From contig JBBIMW010000031.1 in the NCBI GenBank assembly GCA_037444185.1, positions 1 to 28,816 on the forward strand: a stretch of DNA of 28,816 bases, written 5' to 3'. The DNA is from JAILZP01 sp037444185 (lineage in GTDB: Bacteria; Bacillota; Desulfotomaculia; Desulfotomaculales; Desulfocucumaceae). Shown here piece by piece: positions 7,513 through 14,973 of this stretch. Made by a program: the position numbers and the translations under genes. Positions within the stretch are counted from its first letter, which is position 1. Each line of letters starts with the position of its first letter. The notes below the pieces were generated by a model, which searched no databases, was not told the origin of the DNA, and was given only the letters and a program-made list of their open reading frames with translations.

Positions 7513-8073
7513 ATGATTGACATAGCCATCCCCCTTTTTCTGGTGATATGCGGCATTGCCGTGGTATTTGTCAGGGATCTTTTCGGGTCCATTATGATTT
7601 TTTCGGTCTACAGCCTGGTTATGGCCATAGAGTGGGTGCGCCTGAACGCCGTCGACGTGGCCATCACCGAGGCCTCCGTTGGGGCCGGCATATCCACGGT
7701 GCTGTTTTTGGCGGTGCTGGGCAAAACCAGGAGCAGGGAAGCGCCCAAGGGAAGGTTCAACCCCGGGGCTATGATCATCACCGTCTGCCTGGGCGCCATA
7801 CTCTTATATGGTACGGCGGATCTGCCGGCGCTGAGGGATCCGAACATACCGCCCAGCGCGCATGTGGTGCCGGAGTATATTAGCAACGCGTATAAAGAAA
7901 CCGGTGTGACAAACGTGGTCACCGCCGTGCTGGCCTCCTACAGGGGTTATGATACATTGGGAGAGGTCACGGTTGTTTCCACGGCGGGGCTGTGTGCCAT
8001 CATGCTTTTGCGAAGAGTGGCCGGGGATGCGAAGGACAGTGGTCCGGCGGGCTGGGAGGGATTGCGGAAATGA
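7513..8073 (+). CDS. DUF4040/MbhD-MbhE-like antiporter subunit (MrpA C-terminal module)
   Basis: A 186-residue membrane protein. The N-terminal half (to about residue 85) carries the DUF4040 pattern DVAITEASVGAGISTVLFL seen in MbhD and in the C-terminal part of MrpA. The second half (from about residue 95) contains NVVTAVLASYRGYDTLGEV, typical of MbhE-like sequence. Canonical bacterial Mrp systems fuse this module to the large MrpA subunit; here it is a separate gene, as in archaeal Mbh/Mrp clusters, with the D and E parts in one chain. The ATG start has GGAG nine bases upstream; the TTG at 7480 is less likely. Its stop overlaps the next start (ATGA). Confidence 0.85.
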   Translation: MIDIAIPLFLVICGIAVVFVRDLFGSIMIFSVYSLVMAIEWVRLNAVDVAITEASVGAGISTVLFLAVLGKTRSREAPKGRFNPGAMIITVCLGAILLYGTADLPALRDPNIPPSAHVVPEYISNAYKETGVTNVVTAVLASYRGYDTLGEVTVVSTAGLCAIMLLRRVAGDAKDSGPAGWEGLRK

Positions 8074-8558
8074 ACGGAAAGGCTGCGGAAAAGCACCGGC
8101 ATGAGGCATTGGCGGCGGGCCATGAAGAACTGCCCAGGCACAGGCACGTTATAGGCAGAACGGTGACCAAAATACTCATACCCTTTATACAGCTCTTCGG
8201 ACTGTATGTTATAGCCCACGGCGAGCTTGGTCCGGGAGGCGGCTTCCAGGGCGGGGTTATTCTGGGGGTGAGCGTGATGCTTTATATACTTGTCTTTGGC
8301 TTGAAGGAGGGTTCCAGGCGCGTCACCACCAATGCCAGGGACCTTTTGGTTTCCGCCGGCGTTCTGATTTTCGGGGTTATCGGACTCCTGAGCCTGCCGC
8401 TGGGCGGCAAATATCTCCAGTACGGAGCGCTGCTGGACGACCCCAGGATGGGCAACCACTTGGGCATCATGGGAGTGGAGATAGGCATAGGCATTACCGT
8501 GGCGGCGGTGATGATTACATTATTCTGTGAGATTGTAAGGCGTGATGATGATGATTGA
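8070..8558 (+). CDS. mrpB: Mrp antiporter subunit B (MnhB/MrpB)
   Basis: A 162-residue subunit with about four helices. The hallmark GELGPGGGFQGGVILG occurs near residues 50-65, and the last helix reads GVEIGIGITVAAVMITLF. An N-terminal His/Glu-rich hydrophilic extension of about 25 residues precedes the first helix. The start ATG at 8070 overlaps the previous stop codon in an ATGA arrangement, with GGGAGG upstream. Corresponds to MbhF. Confidence 0.92.
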   Translation: MNGKAAEKHRHEALAAGHEELPRHRHVIGRTVTKILIPFIQLFGLYVIAHGELGPGGGFQGGVILGVSVMLYILVFGLKEGSRRVTTNARDLLVSAGVLIFGVIGLLSLPLGGKYLQYGALLDDPRMGNHLGIMGVEIGIGITVAAVMITLFCEIVRRDDDD

Positions 8559-8916
8559 ACTGCTTCTTACGAAGTACAATTACTGGGTTTGCATAGTTCT
8601 GATGATGATTGGCCTGTACGCCATGATGGCGAAGGACAACCTGATCAAGAAGGTCATAGGGCTTAATATATTCCAGTCGGCCGTGCTGCTGTTTTTCATT
8701 TCCATGTCCAAGATAGAGGGCGGCACCGCCCCCATACTGATGCTGAACCAGCAGGCCCTTTACGACAATCCTTTGCCCCAGGTGCTGATGCTTACCGCCA
8801 TTGTGGTGGGGGTCAGCGTCACCGCCGTGGCCCTGGCTATAATCATGCTGATCTACAAGGCTTACGGCACCGTTGAAGAAAACCTGATACTGGAGATGAA
8901 TAAGCGCAATGAATAA
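8548..8916 (+). CDS. mrpC: Mrp antiporter subunit C (MnhC/MrpC, NuoK-like)
   Basis: About 122 residues, three helices, related to NuoK of complex I. It contains the characteristic DNPLPQVLMLTAIVVGVSVTA stretch. Four in-frame starts stand in a row (GTG 8542, then ATG 8545, 8548 and 8551); AAGG at 8537-8540 best fits 8548, but the exact start is uncertain. It overlaps mrpB upstream and the next gene downstream by eight bases. Corresponds to MbhG. Confidence 0.92.
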   Translation: MMIELLLTKYNYWVCIVLMMIGLYAMMAKDNLIKKVIGLNIFQSAVLLFFISMSKIEGGTAPILMLNQQALYDNPLPQVLMLTAIVVGVSVTAVALAIIMLIYKAYGTVEENLILEMNKRNE

Positions 8917-10468
8917 AGAGTTGCCCATTCTCATAATCGTTGTGCCACTTCTGGCGGCCGTGCTCACCCCCCTCCTGGGCAAGCTTAGAAGGGAGCTGAG
9001 CTGGTGGGCCGCGCTGCTGACCACCTCCGCCTGTTTTGTCTTTTCCGTATTGATATTGCAGGATGTACTGCGGGAAGGTAAAATCACATACTGGCTGGGG
9101 GGCTGGCGGCCGCCATTGGGCATTGAGTATGTTATTGATTATCTGAACGCTTTTGTGCTGGTGATCGTGGCCTTTATGGCCTTCATCGGCGCCGTGTACG
9201 CTAGAAGCAGCGTGGAACAGGAGATAGACGGGCACAGGACGCCATTCTTTTATGCTGTTTATCTTTTATTTATAACCGGGCTTATGGGAATTGTGGTGAC
9301 CGGTGATATTTTCAATATTTATGTTTTTCTGGAGATCACCTCCATCGCCGGCTATGCCCTGATTGCCATGGGCAGGAGGAGAGAAGCCCTGGTGGCCAGC
9401 TTCAACTATCTAATCGTGGGCACCATAGGGGCCACGCTTTTTCTCCTCGGCATCGGCTACCTCTATCTGGTTACCGGAACACTGAATATAGCGGACCTGG
9501 CCCTCAGGCTGGAGGGGATTTACCACACCAGGGCAGTGGCGACGGCCTTCGTGCTGATTACCGTCGGTCTCGGCATCAAGATAGCCCTTTTTCCGATGCA
9601 TGCATGGCTGCCCAATTCCTACGCCTTCGCCCCCTCGGTGATCAGCGCGGTGATGGCGGCCACCGCCACCAAGGTGGGGGCGTACGCCTTGATCCGCATT
9701 ATGTTCTCAGTGTACAACCCGGAGTTCCTGACCGCCGGCGCGTACAATATAAACTACATCCTGCTGGCTTTTTCCGGCGTGGCCATCCTGGCCGGGTCCA
9801 TTCTGGCCATTGCCCAGAAGGATATTAAAAAGATGCTGGCCTATTCCAGCGTCGGCCAGGTGGGCTATATCGTACTCGGCGTCTCTTTGATGAGCCTCAC
9901 GGGCATTGTGGGCTCACTGATGCACATACTGAACCACGCCCTGATGAAAGGAAGCCTGTTCCTGGTGGTGGGCGCCGTGGTCTACAGGACGGGCATCACC
10001 AGCATCGAGGGGTTTAAGGGCATGGGCAAAAAAATGCCCGTCAGTATGGCCGCCTTCACCATAGGCGCCCTTTCCATGATCGGTGTTCCCCTCACGGTGG
10101 GATTCGTCAGCAAGTGGTACTTGGCCGTGGCTTCAATAGAAACGGGCATGTGGTTCTTCGTGCCGGTTATTCTGGTGAGTTCCCTGCTTACCGCCGTCTA
10201 TTTCTGGCGGGTGATTGACAATATTTATTTCAAGCCGGCGGAGGGTGATGAGGCCGGGCGGGGGCGCGGCCACGGTGTTTACGGGGACGCCCCAGGCGCC
10301 CCCGGGGTTAAGGCGGCCGACGCCCCCCCCTGGATGCTGGCGCCCACGGTGGCGGTGGCGCTGCTTTGCCTGGTATTCGGCGTGTATGCCTCCTTTCCGG
10401 TGGATGTGGCTGAAAAGGCGGCGGGGATTCTATTAGGTGAGTGGGGTGGTCTGCATGTCAATAATTGA
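8909..10468 (+). CDS. mrpD: Mrp antiporter subunit D (MnhD/MrpD), first of three
   Basis: A 519-residue NuoL/M/N-type proton-translocating subunit with about 14 helices. Residues central to the family's ion path are visible. A glutamate lies in TM5 (NIYVFLEI), a lysine in TM7 (GIKIALFPMHAWLP), a lysine in TM8 (ATKVGAYAL) and a lysine in the TM12 region (NHALMKGSLFLV). The first start ATG (8909) overlaps mrpC. A polar insert rich in Gly/Ala (about residues 445-470) sits before the last helix. Corresponds to MbhH. It probably provides one antiport or proton channel of the complex. Confidence 0.92.
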   Translation: MNKELPILIIVVPLLAAVLTPLLGKLRRELSWWAALLTTSACFVFSVLILQDVLREGKITYWLGGWRPPLGIEYVIDYLNAFVLVIVAFMAFIGAVYARSSVEQEIDGHRTPFFYAVYLLFITGLMGIVVTGDIFNIYVFLEITSIAGYALIAMGRRREALVASFNYLIVGTIGATLFLLGIGYLYLVTGTLNIADLALRLEGIYHTRAVATAFVLITVGLGIKIALFPMHAWLPNSYAFAPSVISAVMAATATKVGAYALIRIMFSVYNPEFLTAGAYNINYILLAFSGVAILAGSILAIAQKDIKKMLAYSSVGQVGYIVLGVSLMSLTGIVGSLMHILNHALMKGSLFLVVGAVVYRTGITSIEGFKGMGKKMPVSMAAFTIGALSMIGVPLTVGFVSKWYLAVASIETGMWFFVPVILVSSLLTAVYFWRVIDNIYFKPAEGDEAGRGRGHGVYGDAPGAPGVKAADAPPWMLAPTVAVALLCLVFGVYASFPVDVAEKAAGILLGEWGGLHVNN

Positions 10469-11927
10469 ATCGGCGGTGCCGTTATATGCCGTCCTGGTGT
10501 CCCTTTTGGCAACCGTACTGATCGGTCTTTCGGGCAGGTACCCCAATGTCAGGGAAACCTGGACCATCTCCGCCGCCCTCGTTAAGTTCGGGCTTGTGGT
10601 GTCGATGCTGCCCGCCGTTATGAAGGGCGGTGTGATACAGTACAATGCCGTATCAGTGCTGCCGGGACTGAACATAGCCTTCCGGGTGGACTCTTTGGGC
10701 ATAATTCTGGCGCTGACGGCGTCCTTCCTCTGGATCATCACTTCCCTGTACGCCATCGGTTATATGCGGTCCCTTGAGGAGCACGCTCAAACAAGATTTT
10801 ACATGTGTTTCGCCGTTGCCCTCTCGGCCACCATGGGGGCCGCCTTTTCGGCCAATGTCTTCACGCTGTTTATTTTTTACGAAATAATCACCGTCAGCAC
10901 TTACGCCCTGGTGGCCCACGATGAGACTCCGGAGGCCGTCAGCGGGGCCAGAAGGTATCTGACTTACCTTCTGGGCACTTCGATTATTTTCTTCCTGCCG
11001 GCCATGGTACTTACCTACATATACGCCGGCACCCTGGACTTCCACAGCCAGGGCATACTGGCCGGCAAGGCTCCGGCGGTCATGGTGGCGATAATTCTTT
11101 TGCTGTATATTGTCGGCATTGCCAAGGCGGGCATGATGCCTTTCCATTTGTGGCTTCCTTCGGCCATGGTGGCCCCCACCCCGGTCAGCGCCCTTTTGCA
11201 CGCGGTGGCCGTGGTCAAGGTAGGGGTGTTCTCGGTTGTGCGGATAGTGCTGTATGTTTTCGGCGTGGACCTGCTGGCGGGAGTCGGCCTAGGTGTTTAC
11301 CTGGCCTACTTTGCCTGCTTAACCATAATCGTGGCCTCCATCATGGCGCTGAGGCAGGACAACCTTAAATTGAGGCTGGCTTATTCCACGGTCAGTCAGT
11401 TGTCCTATGTCGTACTGGCGGTGGCCTTGCTTACTCCTTCGGGAATAACCAGCAGCATTATGCATATCACCATTCACGCCTTCGGCAAGATCACTCTGTT
11501 TTTTGTGGCCGGGGCCATCTATGTGGCCACGCACAAGAAATATATCAGCCAGCTGAACGGCATAGGCAGGCAGATGCCTTTCACCATGTCTGGGTTTACG
11601 GTGGGGGCCCTGTCAATGATCGCCGTGCCTCCGGTGGGGGGCTTTGTAAGCAAATGGTATCTGGCCATGGGGGCGGTGGAGGCGCACATGCTGCCGGTTC
11701 TCATCGTGATTGCGGCCAGCACCCTTTTAAACGCGGCATATTTTCTCCCCATTGTTTATGCCGCCTTCTTTAAAGAACCTTTGCCGGGAGAAAGCCCCGG
11801 GTTCCAGGAGGCCCCCGCCCTTGTGGTGGCGCCGTTGATGCTCACGGCGGCCGGGGCCCTGGCGCTGTTTTTCTGGCCCGCGCTGCTCCTCGATCTGACG
11901 AGGACCGTGGTTTCCCTGGTGACATGA
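10455..11927 (+). CDS. Second MrpD/NuoL-like proton-translocating subunit
   Basis: A 490-residue membrane subunit of the same superfamily. The TM5 glutamate (LFIFYEII), the TM7 lysine (GIAKAGMMPFHLWLPSAM), the TM8 lysine (AVVKVGVFSVVR) and the TM12-region lysine (HAFGKITLFF) are all present, so it is probably a working channel. Its TM7-8 region (APTPVSALLHAVAVVK) is closer to the NuoL/MrpA style than to the preceding MrpD. It may stand in for the N-terminal half of MrpA, which is missing as a fused gene here. Start ATG 10455 with GGGGTGG upstream; it overlaps the preceding gene by 14 bases. GTG 10437 is an alternative. Confidence 0.88.
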   Translation: MSIIESAVPLYAVLVSLLATVLIGLSGRYPNVRETWTISAALVKFGLVVSMLPAVMKGGVIQYNAVSVLPGLNIAFRVDSLGIILALTASFLWIITSLYAIGYMRSLEEHAQTRFYMCFAVALSATMGAAFSANVFTLFIFYEIITVSTYALVAHDETPEAVSGARRYLTYLLGTSIIFFLPAMVLTYIYAGTLDFHSQGILAGKAPAVMVAIILLLYIVGIAKAGMMPFHLWLPSAMVAPTPVSALLHAVAVVKVGVFSVVRIVLYVFGVDLLAGVGLGVYLAYFACLTIIVASIMALRQDNLKLRLAYSTVSQLSYVVLAVALLTPSGITSSIMHITIHAFGKITLFFVAGAIYVATHKKYISQLNGIGRQMPFTMSGFTVGALSMIAVPPVGGFVSKWYLAMGAVEAHMLPVLIVIAASTLLNAAYFLPIVYAAFFKEPLPGESPGFQEAPALVVAPLMLTAAGALALFFWPALLLDLTRTVVSLVT

Positions 11928-11993
11928 GTATCCCGTCCTTCCTTATTCCGAGTTCTGTAAAAGTCATATGATTGCCCCGGGGGTGTGTGACGC

Positions 11994-12242
11994 ATGCTGA
12001 ATAAAATAGTGCTGTTTTTTGAAAGGCCGGAGGTGGGGAAAAGGGTAAAGCAGTTATTTGTCTTGAGCCTGGCACTTTTGCTTGTGCTGGAGATTTTCGT
12101 GGAAAAACACCCTTATTTTCCCTGGGCCGGGACCTATTCCTTTTATGCGGTTTATGGTTTTTTCGCCTGCGCCGTGATTATAGCCTTTTCCAAAATCATT
12201 GGCAGGTTTTGGCTGCAAAGGGGGGAGGACTACTATGATTAA
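11994..12242 (+). CDS. Small two-helix membrane protein of the Mrp operon
   Basis: An 82-residue protein with two predicted membrane helices (about residues 20-37 and 48-66) and a basic N-terminus. I recognise no domain. It lies between two antiporter-type subunit genes in the same direction, and the last four codons overlap the start of the next gene. This strongly suggests it is translated and belongs to the complex. ATG 11994 has GGGGGTG upstream. A role as a small accessory or linker subunit is inference from position only. Confidence 0.7.
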   Translation: MLNKIVLFFERPEVGKRVKQLFVLSLALLLVLEIFVEKHPYFPWAGTYSFYAVYGFFACAVIIAFSKIIGRFWLQRGEDYYD

Positions 12243-14007
12243 CTTCGTGCCGCCCGCCGCCATATTCATTGCCGGGGCCGCGCTGATACCCTTTCTCAAG
12301 GGAAGGCTGCGCCAGGCGTTTTTGGTTCTTCTGCCCTGCCTGGCCTTTATCAATCTCCTCAACATGGGTGAGGGTGTTTCCTGGGTTTTTGGCTTCCTGG
12401 ATTACCAGCTTGTTTTTGCCCGGGTGGACAAATTAAGCATGGTTTTTGGCTATATTTTCGTGATCATGGCCTTCGCCGGAGCGGTGTACTCGCTGCACGA
12501 GAAGGATTCCATGCAGCTGGTGGCGGCTTTCCTGTACGCCGGCAGCTCCCTGGGCGTGGTTTTCGCTGGAGACTTCTTTACGCTGTTCATATTCTGGGAG
12601 ATAATGGCCTTTGCATCCGTCTGCCTGGTGTGCGCCAGGAACACGGATGCCGCCCGGAAAGCGTCATTCCGGTACATTCTGGTTCATCTTTTCGGGGGGC
12701 TGTTGCTCCTGGCGGGAATCGTCATGCATGTTTCGGCCACCAATTCCATTGAATTCAAGTTTTTGGGCCTGGGCGGAACAGCTGAGATTCTGATATTGCT
12801 GGGATTTGCCTTGAATGCCGCCATACCGCCCCTCTCGGCCTGGCTGACCGACGCCTACCCGGAAAGTACTGTTATAGGCACGGTATTCTTAAGCGCCTTT
12901 ACCACCAAAACCGCCGTCTATACCCTGGCCCGGGGTTTTCCCGGCGCTGAAATACTGATCTGGGCCGGTATCGTCATGGTTCTGTACGGCATTGTGTTCG
13001 CCATACTGGAAAATGATATGAGGCGGGTGCTTTCGTACAGTATTATCAACCAGGTGGGATTCATGGTGGTCGGCATCGGCATCGGCACCGCCATGTCCAT
13101 AAACGGGGCCGCTTCGCACGCCTTTGCCCACATATTGTACAAGGCCCTGTTGATGATGTCGGCCGGGGCCGTGCTCCTGATGACCGGCCGGAGCAAGTGC
13201 ACTGAGCTGGGAGGGCTTTACAAAACGATGCCCCTTACCTTGATTTTCTGTGTCGTTGGCGCCGCGTCCATTTCGGCCTTTCCCCTGACCGGCGGTTTTG
13301 TCACCAAGTCGATGATTTCCTCGGCGGCGGGCTACGGGCAGATGACGGTCATCTGGCTGCTGCTGACCCTCGCTTCGGCCGGTGTGTTCCTGCATGCGGG
13401 CATAAAGTTTCCCTACTTCGTTTTCTTTGCCAAGGACTCCGGGCTGAGGCCCAAGGAGCCTCCCGCGAACATGCTGGCCGCCATGGCCTTTGTGGCCTTC
13501 CTGTGCATTTTCATAGGAGTGTTCCCGGGCTATCTTTATGCCATTCTGCCGTATCCGGTGGATTACGTTCCTTATACGGGGGACCACATTTTAAGCCAGA
13601 TGCAGCTTTTGATGTTCTCGGCCCTGGCCTTTTTCCTGCTGCTGGGCTATCTCAAGCGCACTGAAACCATCACCCTGGACACCGACTGGTTTTATAGAAA
13701 GGGGGCCGCCGCGCTGGTATCGCTGGCGGGGAGGCCTCTGGCCGCAGCAAGTGACGCCGCAAGTCAATTCATGGTGGAGCGGCTGCCTGCGTTTTTGGTC
13801 TGGTTCGGAAAGAATCCCCTGGCCGCATTGCGCATAGCGTACGGGACCGTGCTGCTTGCCGCTTCCGGCGGGAAATACGCCAGAAGGCATCTGGAAAGGG
13901 AGAAGGAGGCTTTCCCCGCCGATAATATCAGAATGTGGTCCATAAGTTCCGCCGTGTCCATGGTGGCTCTGTTTATTTTCGCACTCCTGGCGGTGTTCTA
14001 CTTCTAA
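12235..14007 (+). CDS. Third MrpD/NuoL-like antiporter subunit, TM7 lysine absent
   Basis: A 590-residue NuoL/MrpD-superfamily membrane protein, longer than its two operon paralogues because of a C-terminal extension. That extension starts near residue 480 (TLDTDWFYRKGAAALV) and ends in a final helix. The TM5 glutamate (LFIFWEIMAFAS), TM8 lysine (FTTKTAVYTLARG) and TM12-region lysine (HILYKALLMM) are present. The TM7 position reads GFALNAAIPPLSAWL, so the usual lysine is Asn and the usual His is Ser. GGGGGAGG precedes the ATG at 12235, which overlaps the previous gene's stop. It may be a modified or partly non-conducting channel subunit. Confidence 0.88.
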   Translation: MINFVPPAAIFIAGAALIPFLKGRLRQAFLVLLPCLAFINLLNMGEGVSWVFGFLDYQLVFARVDKLSMVFGYIFVIMAFAGAVYSLHEKDSMQLVAAFLYAGSSLGVVFAGDFFTLFIFWEIMAFASVCLVCARNTDAARKASFRYILVHLFGGLLLLAGIVMHVSATNSIEFKFLGLGGTAEILILLGFALNAAIPPLSAWLTDAYPESTVIGTVFLSAFTTKTAVYTLARGFPGAEILIWAGIVMVLYGIVFAILENDMRRVLSYSIINQVGFMVVGIGIGTAMSINGAASHAFAHILYKALLMMSAGAVLLMTGRSKCTELGGLYKTMPLTLIFCVVGAASISAFPLTGGFVTKSMISSAAGYGQMTVIWLLLTLASAGVFLHAGIKFPYFVFFAKDSGLRPKEPPANMLAAMAFVAFLCIFIGVFPGYLYAILPYPVDYVPYTGDHILSQMQLLMFSALAFFLLLGYLKRTETITLDTDWFYRKGAAALVSLAGRPLAAASDAASQFMVERLPAFLVWFGKNPLAALRIAYGTVLLAASGGKYARRHLEREKEAFPADNIRMWSISSAVSMVALFIFALLAVFYF

Positions 14008-14057
14008 CAGCTGCCGGCATTAAATCGACCGGCATATCCGGTTGACGGAGGTGGATT

Positions 14058-14438
14058 ATGTACAAATACCTGCTTGCCGTGGATGGTTCGGATAATTCCC
14101 TGAGGGCTGCCCATTACCTGAAAAGAATAGCCGCCGGCCACAAGAAGGTGTCGGTAACCGTGTTGAGCGTGCAGGAGACTGCGGCCTGGTTTACGGAGTC
14201 GGCCGACGAGGTGATAAAGAATATTACGGCGGTTTTTCAAGAATCGGGGATAGATGTGCATTCCGAAGTGATAGAGGGCGACCCCGGGGAGGTAATAGCC
14301 GGGGCGGCCGGGGCCATGGGCGCCGACCATATAGTCATGGGGGCTAGGGGCCTTGGCGCGGCCAAGGGACTTTTCCTCGGCAGCGTCAGTCAGAAGGTTA
14401 TTGAGCTTACGGAGCGCCCGGTGACCATAATCAAATAA
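14058..14438 (+). CDS. Universal stress protein, UspA family
   Basis: A 126-residue single-domain UspA-fold protein. It begins KYLLAVDGSDNSLRAA and carries the ATP-binding pattern G-2x-G-9x-G(S/T) as GARGLGAAKGLFLGSVS near residues 95-111, so it is likely a nucleotide-binding UspA. GGAGGTG precedes the ATG. It lies 50 bases after the last antiporter gene, with no terminator between, and ahead of a strong terminator, so it is probably the last gene of the Mrp operon. Usp proteins often accompany ion transporters as cytoplasmic regulators; its target here is not shown by the sequence. Confidence 0.9.
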   Translation: MYKYLLAVDGSDNSLRAAHYLKRIAAGHKKVSVTVLSVQETAAWFTESADEVIKNITAVFQESGIDVHSEVIEGDPGEVIAGAAGAMGADHIVMGARGLGAAKGLFLGSVSQKVIELTERPVTIIK

Positions 14439-14455
14439 ACAGGCCAAAGGACCGT

Positions 14456-14491
14456 CCGCCCCCTTTGCTGCATAAAGGGGGCGGCTTTTTT
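14456..14491 (+). terminator. Strong intrinsic terminator of the Mrp-usp operon
   Basis: An 11-bp perfect stem, CCGCCCCCTTT (14456-14466) with AAAGGGGGCGG (14474-14484), seven-base loop, then CTTTTTT. Confidence 0.92.
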
Positions 14492-14540
14492 ACGATTGCG
14501 CTTTTCATCAGAATTATGGTTGCGGCCGGTGAAACATGCG

Positions 14541-14578
14541 CCTGTCTCCTTGACAGGAGGGCCGGTTTTATTTAAAAT
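14541..14578 (+). promoter_or_regulatory. Promoter of the ylxM-ffh operon with overlapping inverted repeat
   Basis: TTGACA at 14550-14555 and TAAAAT at 14573-14578 are separated by exactly 17 bases, a near-consensus sigma-A promoter. The -35 is embedded in a perfect 6-bp inverted repeat, CCTGTC-tcctt-GACAGG (14541-14557), which could be an operator. Transcription would start near 14585, about 40 bases before ylxM. Confidence 0.7.
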
Positions 14579-14623
14579 CATTGTGTCAAGTGTTTTTCCT
14601 TGAAACGCCGGGGGTTGCTTTTC

Positions 14624-14971
14624 ATGGATAAGCTGACGCAAATAAACCTGCTTTACGATTTTTACGGGCAGCTGCTTACCGAAAGGCAGAGGCAGTTTAT
14701 CGAGCTGTATTACTGCCATGATCTTTCCCTGGGGGAAATATCCGAACAGAACGGCGTCAGCAGGCAGTCCGTTTTCGACACTCTAAAGCGTTCGGAGCAG
14801 ACTCTCTACAGGTTCGAGGAAAAACTGGGACTGGTGGGCAAGGCCCTGGCCCAGCGGGGCCACCTGGTTGAGGCCCTGGAGTGCCTGAACAGGGGGCTGG
14901 ATGTTGACGTGCAGAACGCCAGAATGATTTTGTCCCGGCTGATACAGGCGGAGGAAAACCAGGAGGTGTGA
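14624..14971 (+). CDS. ylxM: YlxM family DNA-binding protein (UPF0122)
   Basis: A 115-residue helix-turn-helix protein resembling sigma-70 region 4. It begins MDKLTQINLLYDFYGQLLTE and contains the HTH stretch LSLGEISEQNGVSRQSVFD. YlxM is encoded next to ffh across Firmicutes and acts as an accessory factor of the signal recognition particle pathway. ATG 14624 matches the family start, although its ribosome binding site is weak (GGGGG). The in-frame TTG 14600 would add eight residues. Its stop lies inside the ffh ribosome binding region, so the genes are coupled. Confidence 0.92.
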   Translation: MDKLTQINLLYDFYGQLLTERQRQFIELYYCHDLSLGEISEQNGVSRQSVFDTLKRSEQTLYRFEEKLGLVGKALAQRGHLVEALECLNRGLDVDVQNARMILSRLIQAEENQEV

Positions 14972-14973
14972 AC

